Source: Pomphorhynchus laevis
Lineage: Eukaryota; Acanthocephala; Palaeacanthocephala; Echinorhynchida; Pomphorhynchidae
Direction of reading: 5' to 3'
Length of the DNA stretch: 64,000 nt
Assembly: GCA_012934845.2 (NCBI GenBank)
Contig: WNNJ02003415.1
Span: 1 to 64,000, forward strand
Shown here: positions 1-8,104 of the stretch, one piece after another
Layout of the letters: each line of letters starts with the position of its first letter
Position numbering within the stretch: the first letter of the stretch is position 1
Translations under genes and position numbers: made by a program
Notes under the pieces: model-generated
The model's input: the letters and a program-made list of their open reading frames with translations, nothing else
Databases searched by the model: none
What the model was told of the DNA's origin: nothing

Positions 1-942
1 TTCATAATAAGCAGATTTGTCGAAAATATGACACGATCACAAAATCGGAAAGCGTTTATTTCCGATTGTTTTAAATTTTTTCTTAAAAATTTTTTCTTAA
101 ATTTTTAAGATTTAAAAATTAACAGTAATCAAGAAATTATATGATACAAATTTAATAATTAAAATCAAACTTGTAAGTAATAAATAATTAATAAATAATT
201 AATAATCAATCAGAATGTAAATAAAAAATTAATCTAAATATTGGATACAAATAATATATATAATAATTAAATATATATTTAATAATTTTTTACAAATGAA
301 TTTTTAAATTTAAATTTAGAATTCTTGTAATTTTTATGAAAATTTATACATTAATCGAAATAAATTAATTCAATTCTTAAAAATTAACTTTATAGATTTA
401 CGTTGATTATTATAATTTTATGAGTATTTCAATTTTTTATTCTTATTTTTGTGTACAGTGTGTTTCTTAATGGATATTATAACAAATTCCTGTCCCATTC
501 CAATATACGATATTGGAATGGGATATATGATTCAACAAATTGTACAAATTCAACAAATACAAAATATTTAGTATATGTTCATATTTAGAAGGTAAAAATT
601 TACAAGATTTTATATAATGGGAACGTGAGGTGTTTTAGATAAACCTGATAATCTCTAAACAAATCTGATTCAACAAAATATATATGAATTTTAAATATGA
701 ATTTATAAATATGAATTTTATATTTTTTAAATATAAAATTCTAAATATGAATTTTAAATTATAAGATAAATCGAAAGAAATATTTTTCAAAACAATTTTA
801 TATATTCTTTTAATTATTTATTAAAAATATCTTTCATTTATCCAAATCAGTTTTATTTATTTTTAACATCATTTTAATTTATTCGATTCTGATACATTAA
901 TTAATGTATTCAGATACATTATATAAAATATCTTTCATTTAA
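1..942. other. AT-rich stretch, no gene seen
   Basis: Very AT-rich sequence lying downstream of the last exon of the minus-strand host gene. I see no open frame of note, no RNA gene and no recognisable transposon. Short direct repeats of TAATAAATAAT type occur near 175-210. Confidence 0.6.
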
Positions 943-1032
943 TTTATTCGATACAGATAGACAATCAAAGTGAGCATTTATTAAAGCGTAAAATTGAACG
1001 CATTTTGATCTTTTAATTTTCTATTTTCAATT
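943..1032 (-). terminator. 3' UTR and poly(A) signals of the host gene
   Basis: On the minus strand the stop codon at 1035-1033 is followed by AT-rich sequence with an AATAAA hexamer at 982-977, about 51 nt downstream, and a second AATAAA at 948-943. This spacing fits a short 3' UTR with cleavage just beyond either signal. The hexamers are seen directly; use as poly(A) sites is inferred. Confidence 0.6.
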
Positions 1033-1179
1033 TTATTCCGGCATTAGAGATATACTCGTTTTTGAAGTAACATCATTGATGACTTTCAGAATGTTTAGTT
1101 TGCTTTCGATTTTACGGAGAACTTTGCCTGCGTGTTGCCTTACACTGCTACATGGATCATTATATCTCAAATCCTCGAT
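1033..1179 (-). CDS. Host gene, last coding exon (exon v)
   Basis: On the minus strand an AG acceptor at 1181-1180 opens a frame of 48 codons ending in TAA at 1035-1033. The peptide starts IEDLRYNDPCSSVRQHAGKV and ends SLMPE. The run VRQHAGKVLRKIES looks like the third helix of an armadillo/HEAT repeat. The exon begins in phase 0, matching the phase-0 end of exon iv at 6319. The frame is shorter than usual ORF cut-offs, which is why it is easily missed. It has no likeness to the transposon proteins around it. I cannot name the protein; the helical-repeat class is an inference from the leucine/valine spacing. Confidence 0.82.
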   Translation of the reverse strand: MEDLRYNDPCSSVRQHAGKVLRKIESKLNILKVINDVTSKTSISLMPE

Positions 1180-1390
1180 CTTAAATAATAAAAATTATAA
1201 CGAAAATTATAATTCTATTTAGTAAAAATAATTTGCTACTTCAAAATAATATAATAAATACTTAAAATAATATGAAAATCCATAATTTAGGAAAGTATAA
1301 CATTCTTAAGTGTTATACGTTAAGTGTCTCTCAGTGTTCTCAGACTTTTAAAAAATGTTTAATCCCAGGATTAAAAATATTGAAAATTTC

Positions 1391-3431
1391 ACAAATATTG
1401 CTACAACAGGGAAATGAACAGAATTGCAGTAGTGAGGAACTAGAAATTTCAAATCTAGTTGGAATGGAGGTACACGCCGTTACCGATAATTTCGGAAATT
1501 TTGGAATTCCGTGTGTTGTGCGAGCAAGTGACTAGCGACTGTCTAGTAAGTACTTGGATAAAACCGAGGAATACTTGTGGTTTGGCTCACAAAAGCGGAG
1601 AACGTTCAAAAACGTGACAGCATACAGAGACCAAAGCGAATATAACAAGGAAGATAAATCCCAGTCTGTGGTTGGTTGTAGCGTTCCTGTAGCTGCCGGC
1701 GTTGTCTAAAGCACGGAGATAACCGCAATTGGCACGGTGAGATGGATACTCCTATGAATATCGAGTCGCGTGAATACGCAGAATTTTTAGACAACGAGGG
1801 CATCCCTTGCGTTGCCCGAATAGACGACGAACTGTATGAAAATTTACTTATAAAAAAGATGCTGACGATTACGGATTTCACGGTCTTACTTGTCAATTCA
1901 GAGGATACCATACGTCATAACGGAGTAAGAGACACAGTATTCCATGCAGCATAGTCAGCAGGTTTACATGTTAAGAGTAAAGTTTTGAATCTTTTCAGGG
2001 GTTTAAGAGGACGGTCAGCTGATATCGTACTTAACGGCGACCCACCCGAAGCAATTGATTTCGCTGTTACAAACCCTCAGCAGTCATCATACTTGAATAA
2101 ATCAAGCACGAAGGCTACTTACGCCGCGGAAGAGTACACAATCACCGTTAAAGACCGAAAATACCTACATACCATGGAAGAAAATGGTTACACTTTTACC
2201 CCTGCAGTTGTTGAGACCTATGGGAAATGGAAAGATGGCGGACTATGTCTAATCCGTAGAATAGCGCGCTACCTTGCAGCTCGTCGATACATCCCTTATT
2301 CACGGGTAGCTGATGAATTATTTCAGCGAATATCGATCGTGCTAATGAGAGGGATTGCCAAGGCTCTCCCGAAGACCTGCCCCGATGACGACAACAGCTG
2401 GAATGGAGTGTCTATTGATTGCAATGAGGATCTCAATATCGACTTTTTGCACTGCACCCCTCAACATCCATTGTTGACGGATCAAACCACAAATATTGCT
2501 GCAACACGGAAATGAACAGAATTGCAGTAGTGAGAACTAGAAATTTTAAATCTAATAGGAATGAGGGTACACGCTAGTACCGATAATTTCGGAAATTTTG
2601 GAATTCCGTGTGTTGTGCGAGCGAGTTACAAGCGACTGTATAGTAAGTACTTGGATAAAACCGAGGAATACTTGTGGTTTGTCTCACAAAAGCGGGGAAC
2701 GTTCAACAAGGTAGCAGCATACAGAGACCAAAGCGAATATCCAAAAAAGATTTTTTTGCTCAGTACAAAATATCGGCCAATATAAGATTGGTCGAAACAA
2801 GAAAAGTCAAAGAAAATTCTATTTTGCCATCATGGCCCGCCTCGGAAACATGTTATTCCAACGGATTTAACCGCCACTGGAGCCGAATAAAAAATCGTTC
2901 TTCATCATATGAAAAGTGTAACCCGAAGGACCAGCTATAAAGGGCTCGAAGCTTCATACTGTGGCGTCAGTAAACAGTGCAAAACAATCCAGCAGCGAGC
3001 GACAGCAACCGCGAGAGATCGTGACGGGCAGGCCGGCAAACTTATTGGACATCGGAGACTATCGAGAAATGCGAAAACGTCGAGCAATGCTAGTTACAGA
3101 GGAAGAAAGAGAATGATTTGATGTAGCGACCATTAATCGGCCTAACTTATCCACCACAAGGTCGAAGAGCCGCTTTTTAGGAGACGGTGCTGAAGATTCA
3201 TACATGGGGTCTTCACACGAGGATCTAAGCAGAGAATATAATTCCCTGTCTGTGGATGGTTGTAGCGTTCATGTAGCTGCCGAGCGTTGTCTACAGCAAG
3301 GAGAAAATCGCGATTGGCACGATGAGGCAAGCACTTCTCTGAATATGGAGTCGCGTGAAGACGCAGAATTTTCATAGAACGAGGGCATCTCTTGCGCTGC
3401 CTGTATAGACGACGGACTGCATGATGATTTA
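1391..3431 (+). mobile_element. Internally duplicated LINE-like element with restriction-like endonuclease domain
   Basis: A ~2 kb block of higher GC than its surroundings. Two segments occur twice in the same orientation: 1391-1643 with 2489-2740, and 1650-1849 with 3232-3431. The first pair encodes peptides around NFGIPCVVRAS, the second peptides around NIESREYAEFLDNEGIPC. Between the copies lies an open frame with a PD-(D/E)XK-like endonuclease region (1985-2515). The layout suggests head-to-tail copies of one element, where the 3' end of one is followed by the 5' part of the next. All frames are interrupted. I do not recognise the duplicated N-terminal-like peptides; assignment to a restriction-like-endonuclease LINE rests on the middle segment. 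Confidence 0.6.
1985..2515 (+). pseudogene. C-terminal restriction-like endonuclease region of a LINE ORF (fragment)
   Basis: Open frame of 176 codons without an ATG near its start, so it is the remnant of a longer polyprotein. It contains RSADIVLNGDPPEAIDFAVT followed by NP and, about 50 residues later, FTPAVVETYGKWKDGG, then a helix-rich stretch with RRIARYLAARR and LFQRISIVLMRGIAKAL. An aspartate in a hydrophobic strand followed by a V-E-T strand fits the PD-(D/E)XK nuclease found after the reverse transcriptase in R2-group LINEs. The closest pattern within this window is the C-terminus of LINE E (25748-26371 and 15390-15735), but this is a different, more diverged family. The reverse transcriptase part is absent here. 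Confidence 0.6.
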
Positions 3432-3481
3432 CACTGACATAATGGATAATTCTATTCTTTTTGTAAATATTTATCTTCAAA

Positions 3482-3900
3482 AATGTTTTAATATGAACCT
3501 TTAATTAGAACTTTTTATAACAAGTCTAACTTCAAAGGAAAAGTTATGATATTTAGACATCATTAAATTGATAAAGAATTTGAGCTAATAAAATCATAAA
3601 AATAAACATAAACTTTAAATTTTGGCGTATTCCTTTCTATCACGTAGAATCACAAAATCATTGATTAAACTATTTTTTTAATTTTATTTTAAAATATAAA
3701 ATATTTTAAAATATAAATATTTTAAAATATAACATATTATAAACATATTTTAAAATATGTTTATTGTTACATATATATTGTTACAATTCTTAAAATTTCA
3801 TTATTTAATGTTATATTAAATATTATATGGTATGCATGAATGTTCATGCAAAAATACGTTTGCTCACGCAAAGATATAATTTCGGATAATGAATATCTAT
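3482..3900. other. AT-rich stretch with short TTTTAAAATAT repeats
   Basis: Between 3660 and 3770 the sequence is a run of overlapping AAATATTTTAAAATAT-like units, partly palindromic. Nothing coding is visible. The end at about 3780 runs into a fragment of the Penelope-like copy that follows. Confidence 0.5.
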
Positions 3901-3916
3901 GTTCAAAAACTGTTTT

Positions 3917-4335
3917 CTAATTTTGTAAAATTTTATGTAATCTTGGTGTAATGCTTAATGTATTTAATGTATTATTTTTAATATTATTGTGTAGATTTAT
4001 ATATTTTACTATTTTCTGTTTGATTTTATTTTTATAGTAACTTAGTTTAAAATATGCATCTATTAAATGATTTAAATGATTTTGACGAAAACCAATATCA
4101 TTACATATTGTTGCAATTCTTAAAATTTCATTATTTAATGTATTATATTTTATATTATATGGTATGCATGAATGCTCATGCAAAAATATGTTTCTTGTAA
4201 ATTTAAATATGTCATCTTTACGATATAAATTAAAAGTAGTTTTAATTGATGTTAATTTAATGTTCATATCTAGATATACACCTTCTTTATCATTAATATT
4301 GGTTTTATTAAGAATAAGGCTACATGGATAAATTT
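3917..4335 (-). mobile_element. Penelope-like reverse transcriptase fossil, C-terminal fragment (copy 2)
   Basis: Minus-strand coding remnant whose product matches, almost residue for residue, the C-terminal half of the copy at 4583-5170 (YLDMNIKLT, then CIPYNIKYNTLNNEILRIAT). It ends abruptly at about 4335, next to the 3' region of the neighbouring copy. Two partial copies thus sit head to tail, an arrangement Penelope-like elements are known for. Broken and 5'-truncated. Confidence 0.6.
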
Positions 4336-4379
4336 GTAGACCTTAAAATTAATAGATTTTATAGACCTTAAAATTTAAG

Positions 4380-4540
4380 GTTGACATTTAAATTTATGAA
4401 TTGACTAATAAATAACAGACGTTGTATCAGAATAATAATTAGAGGTCATCAGGAGGAACTGCTATGCTATCAGGTTTCGGCCCCTAACTCCTCTACCCAA
4501 CATAGCAGCGGGGCCAAATACATGCTAATGATGTATTTCC
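4380..4540 (-). other. Structured 3' region of Penelope-like element (interlocked double stem, copy A)
   Basis: On the minus strand GGCCCC (4515-4510), CTGCTATG (4508-4501), GGGGCC (4484-4479) and CATAGCAG (4466-4459) occur in this order, so a 6-bp and an 8-bp stem interlock as in an H-type pseudoknot. CTGATGA, the core of a hammerhead ribozyme, follows at 4452-4446, and GAAA lies between the two 3' strands. The block lies just 3' of the reverse transcriptase stop codon at 4583 and recurs at 59081-59137, 35303-35400 and 48170-48262. Penelope-like elements often carry hammerhead motifs; I could not fold this one into a complete hammerhead. Confidence 0.65.
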
Positions 4541-4582
4541 TCTGAAATAACTATCTAGTATCTTATTCTAATACAAAGTATA

Positions 4583-5230
4583 TTATTTATTATCCATCCA
4601 TAAAAATTTGCCACTTAAGAGTTTAAATTTATTCTTTATATTATTGTGTTGATTTATATATTTTACTATTTTCTGCTTGATGTTATTTTTATAGTAACCT
4701 AGTTTAAAATATGTATCTATTAAATTATTTAAATGATTTTGAAGAAAGCCAATATCATTACATATTGTTGCAATTCTTAAAATTTCATTATTTAATGTAT
4801 TATATTTTATATTATATGGTATGCATGAATGCTCATGCAAAAATATGTTTCTTGTAAATTTAAATATGTCATCTTTACGATATAAATTAATAGTAGTTTT
4901 AGTTAATGTTAATTTAATGTTCATATCTAGATATACACCTTCTTTATCATTAATATTGGTTTTGTTAAGAATAAGGCTTTTTGGATAAATGTGCTCACTA
5001 ATTGAATAAAAATTATTAGAATTAAATACACATATATCATCAATGTATCGAAACATATATTTCATATCATTATATAATTTAGATTTATTTTTTAAACAGT
5101 TATAAATAGATTCATATTCTAGAAAGCTTAAAAATAAGTCAGCTATAATTGGGCTATTATTACCTCCCATTAGAACACCTTTTATTTATCTAAATATAGA
5201 TGTTCCTACCTTTAAATAATTTTGCTTTAT
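4583..5230 (-). mobile_element. Penelope-like reverse transcriptase fossil (copy 1)
   Basis: The open frame 5170-4583 (195 codons) begins MGGNNSPIIADLFLSFLEYE, the primer-grip-side motif of a reverse transcriptase, and has the catalytic box YIDDI about 40 residues on, then YLDMNI. The protein ends soon after the palm and thumb region at GKFLWMDNK, and no GIY-YIG nuclease follows. Known Penelope-like elements carry GIY-YIG at the C-terminus, carry it N-terminally, or lack it; this family must be one of the last two if the assignment holds. The 5' part is missing. The same sequence occurs on the plus strand at 58330-59013. The element is a fossil. Confidence 0.6.
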
Positions 5231-5439
5231 TAAAATATTTGTCTTCTATTAGGCTAGTATTACTTCAAATCAGAACAATTTTATTTATCTATATATAGAT
5301 GTCCCTACTTTTAAAATAATAGAAGGGAATCAAGCGAATATAGATATACTTATATTACCTTTTTATTTTATTGACATTATCACATGATTAGCTTTAAGTG
5401 AGTTTATAAAAAATATATATAAATTTATATTTATATAAG

Positions 5440-5615
5440 GTACTCGGAAATGCCTTTTTAAAATACCACAAGGCAGCCGAAACGACTGCTGGTAGTTCAC
5501 TCTACTGATGAGTGCTGCCGGCTACCATCAGCTCGTATAGTAGTGATAAGGACGTCTGATCTACTTGTAATCGAACTCCGGTTTTTGGCGACGTCTACAA
5601 TTAAAAAATTGAATA
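5440..5615 (+). other. Hammerhead-like motif with permuted order
   Basis: GGCAGCC (5472-5478) followed at once by GAAA (5479-5482), and 22 nt later CTGATGA (5505-5511) with GCTGCC at 5514-5519. GGCAGC pairs with GCTGCC, the stem II of a hammerhead, but the GAAA half comes before the CTGATGA half. A second pair, GCTGGTAG with CTACC..AGC, interlocks with the first. The block is GC-rich against an AT-rich background and lies 300 bp upstream of the Penelope-like copy at 5170. Confidence 0.45.
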
Positions 5616-6300
5616 AATAGATCAGGCAAATTAGTCTACTTATTTTAAATTATTTATAAATTAAACATAATGATAAATAAAAGATTAAATAAAAAATAAT
5701 TAAATAATCATTTTTTATTTATTATTAATATAGTAAACATAGTTTGAAATAAGTTATTCAGTTAAAAAAGTCAGAAACCGATTGATCGCCCAAGCATTCG
5801 AGTATACACGCTGCATTATTACGTTGAACCGATGCGCTTAAATAATTATAAATGATTTAATAATTTTATATAACATTTCATAAAATTTTTTTTAAATTTT
5901 CATATTTCAATACAAAGTATATTATTTAATATTTAGCCATTAAAAAATTCGTTTAATAGTTTATATATATTTTTTATAACAATTTTTGATTTATGTATTT
6001 AACTATTTTTTGCTTGATTGAATTATTAAAATGATTTTTAAGAAAGCCAACATATTATAAAAATTCTTAAAATTTCATTATTTAATAAAAATCTGATAAA
6101 ATAATTTAATAATTAAATTATTTATTTAATAATACGATTTTATCATATTTTTAATCAAATATAAAATTTGTAATACTTAAATAAATGAAAGAAAAATACC
6201 CTCTGGATGAATTTGTTCTGCACTATTTCATTTCCTTCAGGAATACTTGACAATAAATAAAGAAGCTATATAAAAATACTTATAGATTGAAATGGGAATA
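5616..6300. other. AT-rich intron sequence with scraps of Penelope-like DNA
   Basis: Mostly simple AT-rich sequence. Around 5925-6090 the minus strand carries a weak, decayed match to the C-terminal part and 3' flank of the Penelope-like frame (KQKIVKYI-type). No host exon or RNA gene is visible. Confidence 0.4.
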
Positions 6301-6318
6301 ATCGCAACATGATCAAAC

Positions 6319-6430
6319 CTTAACAACCAGAATGCGTACTATTTCTTGCACGTGATCAATCATTTCATTGTAAAATGCATCGTCCACAGTGCACAGTAAT
6401 TTGCACAAATTATCATTATATATCGATAAA
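6319..6430 (-). CDS. Host gene, exon iv
   Basis: On the minus strand an acceptor TTTCAG ends at 6431, and the exon closes with AAG before gtttga at 6318. One nucleotide plus 37 codons are open, giving LSIYNDNLCKLLCTVDDAFY and then NEMIDHVQEIVRILVVK. The leading nucleotide completes the split codon left by exon iii (TG + T = Cys), and the phase-0 end joins exon v. The peptide is amphipathic and helical, in keeping with the neighbouring exons. Surrounding sequence is AT-rich and non-coding. Confidence 0.82.
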
Positions 6431-7130
6431 CTGAAATTTTATTAATAATTACTAACGCAAGCAATTGCATAATCAATACCATACTAAGAGGGCAAAAGCT
6501 TTTGAAGTGAAAGTAATACGGTTCGTTACTATCTCAATTAGCATTTCGAATATGTTTACATGTTCTATTATCGATTTGTTACGTTGAAAACATGCACTAA
6601 AAACAAAAATAATTTTAATTGTCTTTACAATAAAATTTTAGATCAGGTTCAGTCAAATTTACAGCTCGGATATTAAATATTAAATTGTATTAAGATATGT
6701 GTATATTACCAAACAATTGATGTGTAAATCAAAAAATCAAATTTTAACAGTAATATTAAAGAATAATTTATTTGCAACAAACAAAGGCGAGGAGACATTA
6801 TTTTCTGATATTTCGGCGAAGCACCCGCCAGTGGATATTTACTTGAAGAAATTTGAGTGAAGAAAAATGATAAAATGATATATAAGCGGAAGTAGCTTAT
6901 AAATTGATTTTAATTTATACTTACAATAGATAAGAAGGAAAGAATTACGATATGAGCTACCAGATTCTCTATATCGGGGACGATGAGGCAGAACGAAGAG
7001 CGGTGGGCAAAAGTGGATAGGAAAGCTCTACACCGACGTACAGCCGGGCCTCAACGACGATAAACACATTTACACATGGCGAAGCGTAGGCTAACAATTC
7101 TCGGTTTTGTTTCGTTTTTTATTTGGCGTG
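6431..7130. other. Intron sequence, unassigned
   Basis: No coding frame. The stretch 6780-7080 is of higher GC and includes phrases such as TTTCTGATATTTCGGCG and a purine-rich run around 6960-7030 that may be old transposon sequence, but I could not place it in a family. Confidence 0.35.
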
Positions 7131-7310
7131 TATTCATTTTGTTCTGCATGTAGTTCTTTAATTTGTGTTTGTATTGTAGATAGACTGACGAAGACCCGGA
7201 CGGGTTGAAACGTTTTAAACAAAAATATTGTTCCTGTATTCTGCTCTTATTCTATGCACATATTGTTGGTCTTCGATGATCGCTGACGGCAGTCCTGACA
7301 CTATATATAG
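7131..7310 (+). other. Hammerhead-like motif, Penelope-type 3' scrap
   Basis: CTGACGA (7185-7191) is followed by a hairpin of AGACCC and GGGTT strands and GAAA (7207-7210) plus C, then the self-complementary GTTTTAAAC. CTGANGA, stem II and GAAA is the hammerhead core. Such cores are typical of Penelope-like elements. No cleavage triplet with a convincing helix I is seen, so activity is doubtful. Confidence 0.45.
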
Positions 7311-7470
7311 TGTACATATAGTATATGTATATATACTGTATATATATCCTATATAAAGGATATATATCCTATAAAGAGATTTTTATATAAATAATTTTAT
7401 AATTAATTATATAATTAATATACAATTAATACAATTTATTGTATAATTAATATATAATCCTTATAAATTT
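7300..7470. repeat. TA-rich simple repeat
   Basis: Alternating TATA/GTATATAC sequence with a perfect inverted portion (ACTATATATAGT) and two ATATATCCTATA units. Directly follows the hammerhead-like block. Confidence 0.7.
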
Positions 7471-8007
7471 TTTTTTCATTTTTATTAGTAGGTAAATTGA
7501 TTTTTGATTTTCTTGTTTATATTTAAAAGAACCCTGAGAATAATGATACCTGTACGCCATCGGAAATATTAATGTCTCATTGTATTTATTTGTTGATTAC
7601 TTTAAAAATTAGAACTAACTATTCACGATAGTTTAAGACGACTGAACAAACATATGCATAGCTTTTATATACAGCGCGAAATACACTGCAATGTTCTAGT
7701 CTATTTTGGAAAGTTTAGTAATTTGTAGAAAGCTACAATCTATTTTGGATAGATTATGTTTTTTTGAAGTTTATCGATATCAAATATATGGAGTTGAGCA
7801 GAAAATATCACCTCGTAGCTTGATAAGGCCTCATCTTGACGTTCATTAATCTGATAAATTCGAAGATTAATTTTGTACAGTAAAATTGTAACAAGATAAA
7901 AATTAACAAGATATTTAGAAGTGGTTGTTCAAAATTTGTGGTAAAGAATTGAGCCATGTGATGTGCTTCACAAAAAAATTCAAATTATCGATGAAAAGTT
8001 TAAAATT
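7471..8007. other. Intron sequence without visible features
   Basis: AT-rich sequence between the TA repeat and the 3' tail of LINE A. The repeated words CTATTTTGGA around 7700-7750 are a short tandem echo. No exon, RNA gene or transposon frame seen. Confidence 0.4.
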
Positions 8008-8104
8008 ATTATTATTATTAAATACAACAGCAGCAAAAGAGCGTAGAGCTCGTACAGGCTGGGTACAGGGTTAAAAAAAATATATCAATGAAAATCCGAT
8101 TGTT

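Noticed and set aside
4441-4540. Complete hammerhead or HDV-type ribozyme in the Penelope-like 3' region
   Set aside because: CTGATGA and GAAA are present, but helix I and the cleavage triplet cannot be placed. HDV-type P3 is impossible because the intervening segment has almost no C residues. Only the interlocked stems are reported.
5540-5610. tRNA-like segment (words resembling a T loop near 5570)
   Set aside because: No acceptor stem, D arm or anticodon arm could be built around it.
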